Assembly: GCA_934047225.1 (NCBI GenBank) | Contig: CAKOHE010000107.1 | Location: 62,001-126,000, forward strand | Origin: Ypsolopha sequella | Lineage: Eukaryota; Arthropoda; Insecta; Lepidoptera; Ypsolophidae | Length of the DNA: 64,000 bases | Reading direction: 5' to 3' | Shown here: positions 11,999-23,795 of the stretch, piece after piece | How positions within the stretch are numbered: position 1 is the stretch's first letter | Layout of the letters: every line of letters starts with the position of its first letter | Translations under genes and position numbers: made by a program | The notes under the pieces: generated by a model | The model's input: the letters and a program-made list of their open reading frames with translations, nothing else | Told to the model about the DNA's origin: nothing | Database searches by the model: none

Positions 11999-12679
11999 CT
12001 TTTCGACACTAACATTTGGCCAATTGAGCTCCATTTTATTAAATTGGACCTCCTAAACACGAATTTTGATGTTTTTGATTTTTTGCAAAATTAACTCTTC
12101 ATTGAACATGTTACATTCCAAAAACGGCTTATTTACTGTTTAAACAGTTTTAAGAGAAATTAATTTCATTTCAAGATTTGGGGCTGCCAACATCGAAAAA
12201 TAGCAAAAAATTGCTCATTTGGCCAAATGTTACCGAAGACGTCTCTGTAGAATTCATAAATTGCCCATTATAGAAGAATAGCGCCGTTTATCTATTCTAC
12301 TTGCACTCTCACGCATACCGCATTTTTGAATGTGCAAAAGAACAAGTATGATGTCAAGAGACTGTATCCACGGCACGTACTAGACTCCCTAAGCAGGGTG
12401 GAGCGGAGATAAAGTCTATCCTAGGAAACTATCTGCAAATAAGTTTCTAACGGAACATCCCTTCACTCGCTTCCGTTTTGTTCAGATACGGTGTTTTGGG
12501 CTTGAGGACGGCGATTCTGGTGCTTACCCCAAAATTGCAAACGCAGAAAAATCAATCATTTCCATAGAAAATCCCTTATAAAATTACTCGAAATCTGCCG
12601 TAGTAAATTTTTCCATACCTGCCAGAATCACCGTACTATTATTACTAATAACACTACACCTACTACTATTATTATTATA
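11999..12679. other. Stretch without a recognisable gene
   Basis: A decayed sixth unit start follows the minisatellite. The rest is unassigned AT-rich sequence with no coding signal. Confidence 0.4.
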
Positions 12680-13636
12680 CAGGGTGGAAAAAATTCAAGG
12701 GCCCTGGAGGAGAACTACCTTAAATCCTTTATTTAACTCATTTTACTGAAAGGAAACATTCCTTTATTTTTTAAAAGAAACAAAACTGCATTCAAAGATA
12801 TTCTGAAATTCGCTTGTATCACCCGGGAATCGAACCAACTAAAAATAAAAAAATAAACCCTCGCTATTTTATTATACGTATCGGTAGGATGATTGTCCAG
12901 GATACAATTTGTCTCATAAACATTTGGTCTTACACTCATCTGTTGTAAGAGATACTCATGAAATTAAATATTTATTACATTTTTTTGTAATGCATGAAGT
13001 ACAAGCTTGCTAATGTTATTTATCTTAAGTTCCTTGTTGAAGACTTCAATAAGAAAATCGTTAAATGGTAATAATAAACCTATGCACAGCACAATTCCTT
13101 CTTGCACTAGGCGTACTGACGAAAAGTTTAAAAAAGGAACGTATTTTTTTTGCAACGCAGCATCAAATTTGAAGTTCGAACGATAACTTTCAACATTTTT
13201 AAAATCGATTTAAGTATTCGTTCGAATTTCAAATTTTGTTTTGTTTTGCTTTCATTCCGTGCTGTCATTGTGTAATAATGGCGTATCATTATTACTTTAC
13301 AAGTGAACAGTACTAGGTATTGTTAATAAAGAACTTGTAATAAATATTCAATTTCACGGGTATCTCGTACAACATATGAGTGTAAGGCTTAATGTTTATT
13401 AGACAAATTTTATCCTGAGCAATAATCCTACCGATTCGTATAATAAAATAGCGAGGGTTTATTTTTTTAATTTTTAGTTGCTTCAGTTCCCGGTTGAGAC
13501 AAGCAAATTTTAGAAGATCTTTGAATGCAGTTTTGTTTCTTTTAAAAAATAAAGGAATGTTTCCTTTCAGTAAAATGAGCTAACTAAAGGATTTAAGGTA
13601 GTTCTCCTCCAGGGCCCTTAAATTTTTTCCACCCTG
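12680..13636. mobile_element. Foldback MITE, copy 2
   Basis: 957 bp with the CAGGGTGG.../...CCACCCTG ends and long inverted arms of copies 1 and 3, flanked by TA on each side (12678-12679 and 13637-13638). Its loop carries the 'gaagttcgaacgataacttt' segment also seen in copy 3. Confidence 0.85.
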
Positions 13637-14284
13637 TATATGTATACTAGTTATTGTAATGACATTAGGAAGAACAGTCTCGTCCATATACAGGTTTATA
13701 TAGACTTAACAGGATAAGGCCTACGTACTGTTTACCTAAAACTTGTTTTTATAAATAAACTAATTTGTATTTGTATTATGGTTTATTAATTGACAGATAT
13801 CATGTTTTTTGCACGTCGTATAGTTAATAGAAAGCCTTCAACATTTTCAAAACAGCGTACAATATCACTTTTAGATTTGCGTGTTGTGTGTGTATCGCGT
13901 GCGAGACCTATCGTTTTTCACCCTAAATAGCACCCTCTATGCATGTGTATAAGTAATAAATCTATGGTTGCTTGTCAGGAAAGCTCTATTCTTCTCTCAC
14001 ATCGTAAAGTCTTGAATTAATATGCCATAATACAAACCAACGTGAGACAGTAAAACTACTTTGTGATAAACATAGTTTGTTACGACTAGGAAAAGTTATT
14101 TATATTTATACTTCCGCTGTCAGTTGTTAAAACTATTGATGCGTGGAAATCATAGTTTATAGAGTTGCGCTTTCTAAATAACAGTTTTACTTACAAAGTA
14201 CACACAAAATGTTCACAGAATACAATATATTTTAAGATCTTAATTTAACATTATATTGTAAATAATTATATACAATTAACACTT
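13637..14284. other. Stretch without a recognisable gene
   Basis: AT-rich sequence between the MITE and the next repeat. No structure or coding frame was recognised. Confidence 0.4.
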
Positions 14285-15272
14285 AAAAAACCGGCCAAGT
14301 GCGTGTCGGGCCACGCGCAGTGTAGGGTTTCTTAGTTGCACAATATGCGGACTTCTTCTTTAAGTACATTTTATAAGTTTGTCGATACAGATCGCGCCAA
14401 ACTTCTAGTACGCTCGGAAGTTGCTCTTCCCAAGAAAGGCCATACATTTTGTTCCTGCTGATGCGAATCGCTCTGTGTTTAGAGGGGACTAAAAGTTTGG
14501 CGTGATCTGTACTCGTTAATAGGATGGCATATCCTCACAACTTTTTTTATTACTCGTCCAGCACAATAAGTCTAATGGCAAAGACTTTATTTGCTTTTCA
14601 TAGAGGCGATTATATTTTGGCTCTTTGGCCACTTGTTCTTGGACGCGTAATTCTAGTGATCACGCAGCAAAACAACAAATTGGTGTGTTTTAAACTAATA
14701 CTGAAATATTTTGTAGATAAAAAAATATTGGATTTAGGTAAAATCCCTTCAAATTTCAATTGCCTATTTTATTTAAAAAAAAATCATGTTGATCTCTAAA
14801 CCGCGTTTTTGAAACGAACGTTTAAAAATCAAAGAAAAGAAGGTGGAAATCATTTTTTTTTGACAAAAGTATAAATCTTAATACATTGTTTATAGGTGGA
14901 AACTCTAGATAAAAGATCGATAAATCAAATATATTTTCTTCAATATGAGGAGAGATCTAGTTTCTTCCAATGAACCCTTGAAAACTGGTGTTGTTGATGT
15001 TCTAGCGTCAGGTGTTTACTTAACTTGTAAAGTCTTCTTAGCTGTGATAGTTTTCCTTTAAATTTCGCTATGTGTACTACTGCCGTGATTTTTTCACGTC
15101 TCCAAATACAACCGTTTCGCTGGTAGGGGCGGGGGGACACTTGACTCTTTTTAAAAATAAACACTTTTAAGCTTAATATTTCGCAAACGGAACCCTGGAT
15201 CGAAAAATGGTCTTGTCATACCCCCAATATTTTTAAATTACCTATCCAATAACACCCACCCTAGGGGATATA
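14285..15272 (+). repeat. Left part of a lepidopteran dispersed repeat split by the Polinton
   Basis: It begins with the characteristic 'ccggccaagtgcgtgtcggg' end. The part next to the Polinton ('acctatccaataacacccac', then the GATATA site) is continued on the far side at 31998-32225, which ends 'tacggaaccct'. From memory this is a very common lepidopteran interspersed repeat. Internal stretches, for example 14540-14670 (related to 43150-43275), look like older insertions. Confidence 0.7.
15267..15272. repeat. Polinton target-site duplication, left
   Basis: GATATA immediately outside the left AG terminus, identical to 31998-32003. Six bases is the size known for Polinton integrases. Confidence 0.95.
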
Positions 15273-15515
15273 AGTAGTAAATTATTGTGCGTTCTACCCC
15301 GCCTCTCTTATCCATGCCTCGCTTCGCTCCGCTCCGCTCGGGGCTTCGCCCTCCGCCTGGATGAGAGAGGCGGGGTTGAACTCCCAATAATTTAGCTTCG
15401 CTTGGGGCTCACTCCGTTCGCCCTCTGCCTGGGTGATTTCGATAGCGTAGATTTTCCAATAAATTGGAGTGGGTCCCGAACTTGCTTCAAGACACCAAAT
15501 TGCAACCATTACATC
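15273..15515 (+). repeat. Polinton left terminal inverted repeat (243 bp)
   Basis: It matches the reverse complement of 31755-31997 at 242 of 243 positions; the only difference seen is at 15288 (T versus G). The outer ~115 bp is itself an inverted repeat: AAATTATTG..GTTC.ACCCCGCC and the CTCTCTTATCCA block recur in reverse orientation about 80 bp further in. A terminal single strand could therefore fold on itself. The GC-rich GCTTCGCTCCGCTCC tracts lie in the loop. Short frames here are shadows. Confidence 0.97.
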
Positions 15516-15640
15516 CATAAAATTTAACAGGGATGTTATACTTACAGATCTCTGCACACCTCCTTGTTTGAGACCATCACAAATAATAATACCACTTTTT
15601 TGAACCGTACTTAAATTTATTAATGATGACTAATAGCAAG

Positions 15641-16255
15641 TTTACAATAAAAAGATCCGAAAATACTCAATTCTCGTATAAATCTTGCCTGATCCCAGAA
15701 ACGCACAGTTTCCGCATAAGATCTTGTTCTAAAATCCCGAAAACACTGAGTTCTCGTAAAAGACTTAAGAATATGTTTCAATAGTAAATTATTGAAATTT
15801 TTACAGCAACAAGATCCAAAAACACTCAGTTCTCGTATAAATCTTGCCTGATCCCAGAAACGTTCGGTTTCCGCATAAGATCTAATTCTAAAATCCCGAA
15901 AACACTGAGTTCTCGTAAAAGACTTAAGAATCTGTTTCAATAGTAAATTATTGAAATACTACAGCAACAAGATCCAAAAACACTCAGTTCTCGTATAAAT
16001 CTTGTCTGATCCCAGAAACGTTCGGTTTCTGCATAAGATCTTGTTCTAAAATCCCGAAAACACTGGGTTCTCGTAAAAGACTTAAGAATATGTTTCAATA
16101 GTAAATTATTGAAATTTTTACAGCAACAAGATCCAAAAACACTCAGTTCTCGTATAAATCTTGCCTGATCCCAGAAACGTTCGGTTTCCGCATAAGATCT
16201 AATTCTAAAATCCCGAAAACACTGAGTTCTCGTATAAGACTTATGAATCTGTTTT
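15641..16255. repeat. Subterminal tandem repeat, ~158-159 bp x about 4
   Basis: Units contain 'cactcagttctcgtataaat', 'gatcccagaaacgttcggtt' and 'atagtaaattattg', the last at 15781, 15940 and 16098 (period 159 and 158). The first and last units are partial, and decayed traces continue to about 16340. The array lies just inside the left end with no counterpart at the right end. The 106-aa minus-strand frame crossing it is a by-product of the repetition. Confidence 0.88.
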
Positions 16256-16339
16256 ATTATTCAATATTAACATAACTATACTCCATAGTCACTCAATTAA
16301 AAAAACCCCAAAGACGCTCAGTCTCTGCATAAGGTTTAA

Positions 16340-18600
16340 AATTTAAATACGGTTCTAACACAAAAATATGCATAACTGATAATGACGACTGCATTGAGTG
16401 TAATGAGTATGCTATGCTTTGAAGTGGGTATTGTGAATCAGTTGTTTTAAACCTTAGGCTTATATTTCATTTTGATTTAAAAATTACATTAAGGAAACTG
16501 TTTTATTTATGTAGAATAATCTAGAACCTTAACACGGTATTTTGATAAAAACTTACAAAGATAAATATTAAGATGTACATGTATAAATATTAAGATGTAC
16601 GTGTAAACAATTTTGATATATTGAACCCTATTTTAGAGTAAGTGTAGAATCCTAGCTAGAAAGCATGGCTATTACCTAGCATATAGTTTTAACAAACGAA
16701 ATCCATATTATTCTATAATCCTTATACTTGAAATTGATCAAAGAAAAACTGTTCTGCATCCCTGTTCCAATGCTGTAGACCAGGAGCTGTAAAGAATATC
16801 ACTAAGATATAAAATTCTTGATAAAATTAACAAAAGGTTTTTGGTTTCCAATTTATACTGATAATTATCCTTATCGTTAAAACTATCCAGATATTTGTTT
16901 ATTTGTATAATAATTATATAAATTTTGTATGAGACATTTTATAACATATAGTTCATACCCAGTTTAGAAGTCATAGCTTCAACTAAATAATGTTTTTATA
17001 TACTACTATTTACCTTTATACCTACTTATTTTAATAAAGGGTAATTTCAATATATGGATAGTATTTTTTACCAGCATTAAAGGTCTATGACTCTCGACCT
17101 ATTAACGAGTCCACGTGTAACATTGCTGCATCAGCTCTAGGTAACTAGCGAGCAGGTCACAGACTAATTAACTATTAGACATCTTATCAACCATAGACAA
17201 GTGTTAGTATAGCATATTTATATTTATTCTTAATGCACTCGCACAGAAAACTTAATTCTAAATTATATGATAAAGTTGTGTACAATGGCGCGCTTATCTC
17301 AATAATGAGATTTCTTTCAGCAAACAAAGGGCGATAGGCATATTTTATATAAATAAGATATTCATATGGTGCAAGATAATACTTATACAGAAACAAGATT
17401 AAATTAATAGTAGATACCTAATAGTTAAAAACATAATAATATAATAAATACATGAAATTTACATGCAAATGCCTACATAGTAGTTTAGCCTGCATACAGT
17501 TTGATGGACTTAGCACTAAAAGAGTTTCCTTACGCCCCAGTGTTATAAGAAGGTGTTTTAGTAGTGCAATTGCACTGATGTGTTTGCGAAAAAAGTGTAC
17601 CACTTTACAACGTCTAATGACTTAGTGGTCTGTGGAGCACTTCTTTGAAATATTATATTATTTTTTGCTTACACATAATTATTAGGTAGCTTTATTGCTT
17701 TAATGGTTCAGTGGTTAAAGACTAGAAGTTAAGGGTTCGATTTATAACATAAGGTTTGTATATTACATACTAATAACAAATAAATAAATAGGTTGATTTA
17801 GAATTATTGTTTGTCTTTATGTGAGATAATATTGCGTTGTGACAACAAAACTACATTTAAGATTTTAATATAGTTTACTTACTATCAACATAGACTTCTT
17901 ATTTTTATTTATGGGTTGTAAAGTAACTTTGTTATAGATGAGTGTATATGAAGTCGCAGGCGAAAAGCTAGTTTTTACCCAAGATGACTTTTTATTCATC
18001 ATCCAAATTTATACTGTACAAAAGACCTATGATATTGATCACCTACCAAGCCTCTAATATGATTTTGAATGATGAATAAAATGGTGTTTCATAATTATAA
18101 TATAATTTAATTGTAACATGACCTTTAAGGTATGTATTTGGGGATGGTGTTAAATCATTTCTTGGTGGACGATTAGTAGTAATGAAGTCGCAGGCAAAAG
18201 TTAGTTACAAAAATAAAATTATTGTGAAACTGCGTTGTAAGCCACGGGTTAGGTGTTATATTACATTATTTAAAATTGGGTTACTTCCTTCGAAAATATC
18301 AATATTGCAGCGTAAGTATACCTACTTTCATAACAATTATTTAAAGTAATATGAGTAAAATAAGTTAAACGATTATAGATTACTGAACAATATGCTATAA
18401 GGGTGAAATTTAATCGTCAGTAAAGTAAAACTTATTACAAAAATACATTTTGACAAAAAGGTTTATAAAACATTTTTACAAATTTCCAATTCACTCTTTG
18501 ACCGTATTCGCGTGCTGTTATTACTCCTTGAGGAAACTGTTAGTTTTTTCCTTCCGTTGTTTCTAACGTGCTGTTCGTGTGTGTGTGTGAAAATCCTTCG
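16340..18600. other. Polinton left noncoding region with repeat remnants
   Basis: No gene recognised. A tRNA-like pair of motifs at 17702-17750 ('tggttcagtggttaaagact', then 'gggttcgattta') suggests a tRNA-derived SINE head. The 'gtcgcaggcgaaaagctagt' tail type occurs at about 17953 and again near 18185. The segment 17985-18085 ('ttgatcacctaccaagcctc') is related to one half of the MITE at 45284-45464. Old insertions therefore seem to have accumulated in this dispensable part. Confidence 0.5.
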
Positions 18601-18615
18601 AATCCTGCCCTAAAA

Positions 18616-19688
18616 ATGTTAGTATTCGTGAGTACCTATTTCATCTTCTCAGTTAAAGTAGAATTGATTTTAAACTGTTTTATATTTTAATACCAATTTG
18701 TTTTGCGTTTTATTTTCTACGGCGTTGTGCGTTCTAAAAATGGTTTGTTTTATTTTACAAGCCTTTTGTTGTTGTTTTGTTATGATAAATATTCCAAAAT
18801 TTATTCAAGAAACCCTAGCTAACAATAAAAAACAGCATTGAAATCTGTAAAGTGTTTCTCAAGTTACAAATGAAAAAAACAGACAAACATCGTCTAGTCC
18901 TGTTAGTTTTTATATAGGTAGTAAAACAGTGTATATTTTACAGGTCTGACTCAGAATACGAAAGTGTCGTCTCGCAGCCGCAAGTTGTGAAAAATAAAGC
19001 TGCGGTAGCTGGACCGAGCAAACGTAAAACGACCTCCTCAGCAGAAAACCAAAGGTACATCTTTGTCTTTATTTCTATTTCTAAGTCTCTTTAATCCGTT
19101 TTTTCCACTTTAACTTAAAACAAATAAATAAATTAATGTTTCTCTATTCGCAACTATTGAGTTTATTGATATTAAATTCTGTAATAAAACCCGCATTCAA
19201 ACGTATTTTGCAGTTATTTAATCGTATGAACGTACACTCAGACGTGGCACAACATTTTCAACGTATACTTGTGTGTCTAAAACGAATCTTTTATTTACAG
19301 GGCAAACAAAAAGAAAAGCAGTGGTTCAAGTAGCAAGCAGCTTGATATTTTCGGCATACTAGAAGAAGCCGAAAATATAGCCAGCAGCGCGGCGCCTACA
19401 AACTTTCCAGTATCATCAAGCTTTATATCACGAGTCGCAAACGGTTCAGTACGGAAGGCTATTGATAACGAAGGAGAATTTTACGTGGAGTTAAAAGTAT
19501 ACAAAACCGTCGACGCTAAAAGTACCAAGCCAGAGGAAAGGTGGAAGAAATCGTTGTTTGGGGTGAAACTGTTGACCGACCAGGACTCTGGTCAGTGGCA
19601 GGCATTGCAGAAGTTTGTACGGGAAGCACACTCTGTGTTTACCGACTGTGAGGGTGTGTTTTATAGTGATAAAATTAATATTAAGTAA
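18616..19688 (+). CDS. Small spliced Polinton gene of unknown function
   Basis: Two exons are well supported. One begins at the acceptor at about 18944 or 18955 and ends at the donor 19054|gtacat. The other starts after 'ttatttacag' at 19301 and runs to a stop at 19688, and the frame is continuous across this junction. No in-frame ATG lies in either exon, so a tiny 5' exon is needed. ATG 18616 followed by a donor at 18628 or 18632 is the best candidate, and only the second donor with the 18955 acceptor keeps the frame. The product would be about 170 residues: a Ser/Lys-rich N-terminal third (SKRKTTSSAE) and a more ordered C-terminal half (LKVYKTVDAKS, WKKSLFGVKLLTD). I do not recognise the family. 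Its position upstream of and co-directional with the polymerase suggests an early or replication-associated role (inference). Confidence 0.55.
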
Positions 19689-19913
19689 AATATTTTTCTT
19701 TATGACATGATCAATAAAACATAATATCTTTTTCTGTTATATATTATACACATTATTTTTTATTTTGTGATCTTCCACTTTCTTTCTTTATTCTGATAAC
19801 TTTTTTTATTCTAATCACAGAGCGATAACTAATTTGACGAAAACGCATCAATTACTATTATTTACATACTTGCCTGTTGTTACATTCAGTGATTTCAAGC
19901 CATTAACTCAATA

Positions 19914-22900
19914 ATGCCGTACTGTACTGTTTGTCGAACAGCAGTTGATGGTAAAAAATGGATAGGGCATTTACGCAGTAATTTGCATAAAAACAATGCC
20001 GTGGTATCTCTATGCGATGGTGTCGAGATAATTACTTCTGCTTTCAAGTCCCGTATAGCAACATATAGGGTTACAGCCAGTAGTGAGTTTGAGCAAAACT
20101 CTGTAGATAACTTTTTTGACTCGATTCGAACCAAGATAAAACATCTTTTTGATAAATCACTCAAAGCTCATACTTGTATAAAAGTAAATATTGAACTGTT
20201 TTCATTGTTTTTGATGTTCAAAAATGATTGTCAAGAAATGAAATCATTTGGAACTAAAAACCAGATTTTATATCTGAACTACGATTTTGATTTGAAATAT
20301 TCAGGGGTCTTGAATACAATCAAAACAAAAATTGAAGAGTTTCAAGAGAGAGATAGTGGGTGGACATTTCTCAGTAATTCGCATCTTGAAATTAATATAA
20401 ATAAATACCAACCACTGCGAGGTGCTAGCCATGTTGAGTTGCCTGAGTTTATAAAAAATAAACGAGCTTGTCTAAACATAAAGAACAATGACCCTTATTG
20501 CTTTCTGTGGTGCGTTATGGCAGCCTTATTTCCATCTCTGAAACATCCCGAACGAATAACATCTTACCCTGACTTTAGGAAAAAATTGAACATAGAGGGA
20601 ATGTCATTTCCAGTCAGTTTTTCGGATATAGGTGTATTTGAAAAAAACAACTCTCATATTGGTATCGTGGTGTATGGGTTGTATGATGGAAAGACTATTT
20701 CGGGTCCCTTGTATAAATCAGAAATTTTAAAGGATAAAACAATTATTCATCTACTATATCTTGAGAAGGATTTATCATCTCATTTCTGTCTAATCAGAAA
20801 CCTGTCTCGTCTGGTTAGAAGTCAAATAACTAAACACCATCAAAAGTTACACATTTGCGAAAGTTGTTTGCTATTTTTTACGACACTTGAACAAGTCAAT
20901 AATCACTTATGCAGTGGGGTAGCTACCAAAATACCTGAAAAGGGAAGCATTTTACAGTTTCAAAATTATGGACGTAAACAAAACATGCCTTTTGTGATTT
21001 ACGCTGACTTAGAAACGATGCTCGAGAAATATGATGGCTGCAATAATAATCCCAACATCGCTAGCACATCGACCTTACAACGTCACGTGCCGATAGCATT
21101 CGCTTACCAGATAGTTTGCTCGGTAGATGACTCATATGATATGTTTGTTACTTACCGCGGTGTCGACTGTATTGAAAAGTTTATCAAATGTTTAAATCGC
21201 GATGTACGAAAAATACATGAAATTTTGAAAAAAACTGTGAGCATAATATTCACAGAAGCAGATAAAAAAGATTTCGAAAACGCCACTCGATGTTACATCT
21301 GTAAAAACTTTATGTTTTTGGATCGGGTCCGTGATCACTGCCATATCACCGGAAAGTATCGCGGACCAGCCCACAATCATTGTAATTTACAGCTTAAACT
21401 ACCCGCTTTTGTTCCTGTAGTATTTCATAATTTAGCTGGGTACGACTGTCACTTGTTTATAAAGGAGCTGGCTTTATCACCCGGCCCTGTAAAAGTCATA
21501 CCTAAAACTAAAGAAAACTATATTTCGTTCACTAAATACATACCGATTTCCCAGGAAGATAGCATCCAAGTACGATTTATTGATTCATTTAAATTTTTAG
21601 GAGCTAGCTTAGACCAACTTGCAAAATCATTAACGAAAAATCAGTTTCATTATTTAAGAAACCGATTTCAAGAAGACAGCAAATTTAATTTACTCGTGCG
21701 TAAAGGTGTTTATCCTTATTGCTTTATGTCTGAAATGGATCGTTATGAAAATAAGTCTTTACCATCAAAAGAAAGTTTTTTTAATTCACTTACCGGTGAA
21801 GACATAAGTGACGAGGACTATGAGCATGCGCAAGCAGTTTGGTTGGAATTTGCTATAAAAGATTTAGGTGAATACACAGATCTGTATTTGCAAACGGATG
21901 TTTTATTACTTACAGACATATTCGAAAATTTCCGAAAAACTTGCAAAAAGTACTACGAACTTGATAGCTTATTCTATCTCACTATAAGTGCGTTGTCGTT
22001 TGACAGTATGCTTCTCAAAACTCAAGTAAAGCTCGAGCTACTTACTGATTTAGAAATCATTCGAATGATTCAGGGAGGAATAAGAGGTGGGGTATGTATG
22101 TGCTCTAAGCGTTATGCTAAAGCCAATAATAAGTACCTGTCCGACTATGATACATCTCAACCAGATTCATTTATCGTTTACATAGACGCTAACAACTTAT
22201 ACGGCTATTGTATGTCACAGATGCTACCCCTTAGTCATTTTAGATTTTTAACAGCAAAGGAAATGGAAACTTTTGATGTTTCAACTATTCCCGATAATGG
22301 TGAAACTGGTTATATTTTAGAAGTAGACATAATCTATCCTGAAATTTTACACCATGAGCATAACGATCTTCCTTTTTGCCCTGAAAAATGTATTCCTCCC
22401 GGAGGAAAGAATCATAAACTTGTGCCTAATCTGTATAATAAATATAGGTACGTGATTCATTACGTTCACCTGAAGCAGTGCCTTAAACACGGCTTGAGAC
22501 TAGTCAAAGTACATAGAGTTATTACTTTTCGGCAAAGTGCGTATTTAAAAGAATATATTGATCTAAATACAAAGTTACGACAAAAAGCAAAGTCAAAGTT
22601 TGAGCAAGACTTTTTTAAACTCTTAAACAACAGTATTTTTGGAAAAACGTTGGAAAATACTGAGCGACGTACAAATGTTCAGTTAGTTAAACATTGGATC
22701 GATTTAAATAATAAAACAAAACAATCATCTTCTGCACAAAAATTAATCGCGCGACCAAATTTTCAAACTGTTTCAGTACTATCAGACGATTTAGTTGCAA
22801 TACAGATGAAACCCGAATGCGTTCGCTTAGATAAACCTATCTATATCGGTTTCACCGTTCTAGAATTGTCAAAGAGCCACATGTATGATTATTACTATAC

Positions 22901-23429
22901 CGTAATAAAACCAGTATATGAAAATAGAGTTTCCGTTCTTTACCTAGATACGGATTCATACATACTAATGTTACAGACCAAAAACTTTTATAGGGATTTG
23001 AAAAATATATTTTTGGATAATTTTGATACCAGTAATTACGACGTCGACAATTATTACGGTATACCGTTACAGAACAAAAAAGTACCGGGGCTATTTAAGG
23101 ATGAAATGGGTGGTCAAGTTATATCTGAATTTGTAGGTCTACGTTCGAAGCTATATTGCATTCGCACCGAAAGCAGCTCTATAAAAAAAGCTAAAGGCGT
23201 GAAAAAAGCCGTAATAAAAAAATTAAACGTTTCCGATTATAAAAAATCGTTGTTTGAGAAAATAATAATTCGTAAAAAAAATATTTTGTTTCGGTCAATT
23301 AAACATGAAATATTTACTCAGAGTGTAAACAAAATTGCTTTGTCGAGCAATGATGATAAACGTTTACTGCAGCGTGACAATATTTCAACAAAAGCCTGGG
23401 GTAATTCATCAATAATATTATTATCTTAA
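19914..23429 (+). CDS. PolB: Protein-primed family B DNA polymerase (pPolB)
   Basis: 1171 aa. The product would replicate the linear element from its ends using a protein primer. Exonuclease motifs: YADLE (~363-367), FHNLAGYDCHLF (~504-515) and YTDLYLQTDVLLL (~654-666). Polymerase motifs: A at YIDANNLYG (D~758), B at NNSIFGK (~905-911) and C at YLDTDSY (~1010-1016, both aspartates present). All catalytic positions look intact. Between Exo I and Exo II lies a Cys/His cluster, CYICK then DHCHITGKYRGPAHNHC (~460-490), like recombination endonuclease VII/HNH zinc domains. The N-terminus has a C2H2-like motif (CTVC..HLRSNLH, residues 4-24), and a CESC..H..C cluster occurs near 320. The region around DPYCFLWCVMAALFP (~195) is of unknown role. 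The start is the first ATG. An AT-rich hairpin follows the stop by about 90 bp. Confidence 0.95.
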   Translation: MPYCTVCRTAVDGKKWIGHLRSNLHKNNAVVSLCDGVEIITSAFKSRIATYRVTASSEFEQNSVDNFFDSIRTKIKHLFDKSLKAHTCIKVNIELFSLFLMFKNDCQEMKSFGTKNQILYLNYDFDLKYSGVLNTIKTKIEEFQERDSGWTFLSNSHLEININKYQPLRGASHVELPEFIKNKRACLNIKNNDPYCFLWCVMAALFPSLKHPERITSYPDFRKKLNIEGMSFPVSFSDIGVFEKNNSHIGIVVYGLYDGKTISGPLYKSEILKDKTIIHLLYLEKDLSSHFCLIRNLSRLVRSQITKHHQKLHICESCLLFFTTLEQVNNHLCSGVATKIPEKGSILQFQNYGRKQNMPFVIYADLETMLEKYDGCNNNPNIASTSTLQRHVPIAFAYQIVCSVDDSYDMFVTYRGVDCIEKFIKCLNRDVRKIHEILKKTVSIIFTEADKKDFENATRCYICKNFMFLDRVRDHCHITGKYRGPAHNHCNLQLKLPAFVPVVFHNLAGYDCHLFIKELALSPGPVKVIPKTKENYISFTKYIPISQEDSIQVRFIDSFKFLGASLDQLAKSLTKNQFHYLRNRFQEDSKFNLLVRKGVYPYCFMSEMDRYENKSLPSKESFFNSLTGEDISDEDYEHAQAVWLEFAIKDLGEYTDLYLQTDVLLLTDIFENFRKTCKKYYELDSLFYLTISALSFDSMLLKTQVKLELLTDLEIIRMIQGGIRGGVCMCSKRYAKANNKYLSDYDTSQPDSFIVYIDANNLYGYCMSQMLPLSHFRFLTAKEMETFDVSTIPDNGETGYILEVDIIYPEILHHEHNDLPFCPEKCIPPGGKNHKLVPNLYNKYRYVIHYVHLKQCLKHGLRLVKVHRVITFRQSAYLKEYIDLNTKLRQKAKSKFEQDFFKLLNNSIFGKTLENTERRTNVQLVKHWIDLNNKTKQSSSAQKLIARPNFQTVSVLSDDLVAIQMKPECVRLDKPIYIGFTVLELSKSHMYDYYYTVIKPVYENRVSVLYLDTDSYILMLQTKNFYRDLKNIFLDNFDTSNYDVDNYYGIPLQNKKVPGLFKDEMGGQVISEFVGLRSKLYCIRTESSSIKKAKGVKKAVIKKLNVSDYKKSLFEKIIIRKKNILFRSIKHEIFTQSVNKIALSSNDDKRLLQRDNISTKAWGNSSIILLS

Positions 23430-23516
23430 GTGAGTTAATGGCTTGTATTTAACTGTAGATAGAACCTTTTATGTTTTATGTATATAATTAGTTTCAAACT
23501 GTAACACTTAATTTAC

Positions 23517-23556
23517 AGATAAATTTAATTAATAATTAATATAATTAAATTTATCT
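23517..23556. terminator. AT-rich hairpin downstream of the polymerase
   Basis: The arms AGATAAATTTAATTA and its reverse complement enclose about 10 bases, 88 bp past the polymerase stop. It could mark a transcript end or structure the 3' UTR. In an AT-rich genome it may also be fortuitous. Confidence 0.35.
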
Positions 23557-23739
23557 CAAAATTAAGTAGGTACCATTATGTATTTTGTTTTTATGTATAC
23601 CTACCTGTAGTTTATATTAGTAAGTTTAAAAATTGTAAACCTTAATTTACAAATAAATTTGTTCATGAATCATTACCATGAATTTAATTTAATTTCATAG
23701 TCCTTTTGCTAACAGTAAGTTAAAAACAACGTTTATAAT

Positions 23740-23795
23740 TACCCTGCAGTCTCTGCATACCCTGTAGGAGACATGCGTGAGTATATTATTATTTA
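23740..23795 (+). repeat. Lepidopteran retroposon-tail fragment inside the Polinton
   Basis: 'ctgcagtctctgcataccct' followed by 'gcgtgagtata' matches the repeat tails at 41950-42000 and, inverted, at 33640-33685. It lies in the untranslated gap between the polymerase and the next small gene. Confidence 0.5.

Noticed and set aside
15294..15557. Frame in the left terminal repeat, with a near-identical one at 31761-31976
   Set aside because: Identical because the terminal repeats are identical. The peptide is compositionally odd (SER/GAE-rich) and reflects the GC-rich hairpin, not a gene.
19895..20164. Minus-strand frames inside the polymerase gene (also 21192-21380)
   Set aside because: Shadows of the intact polymerase reading frame.
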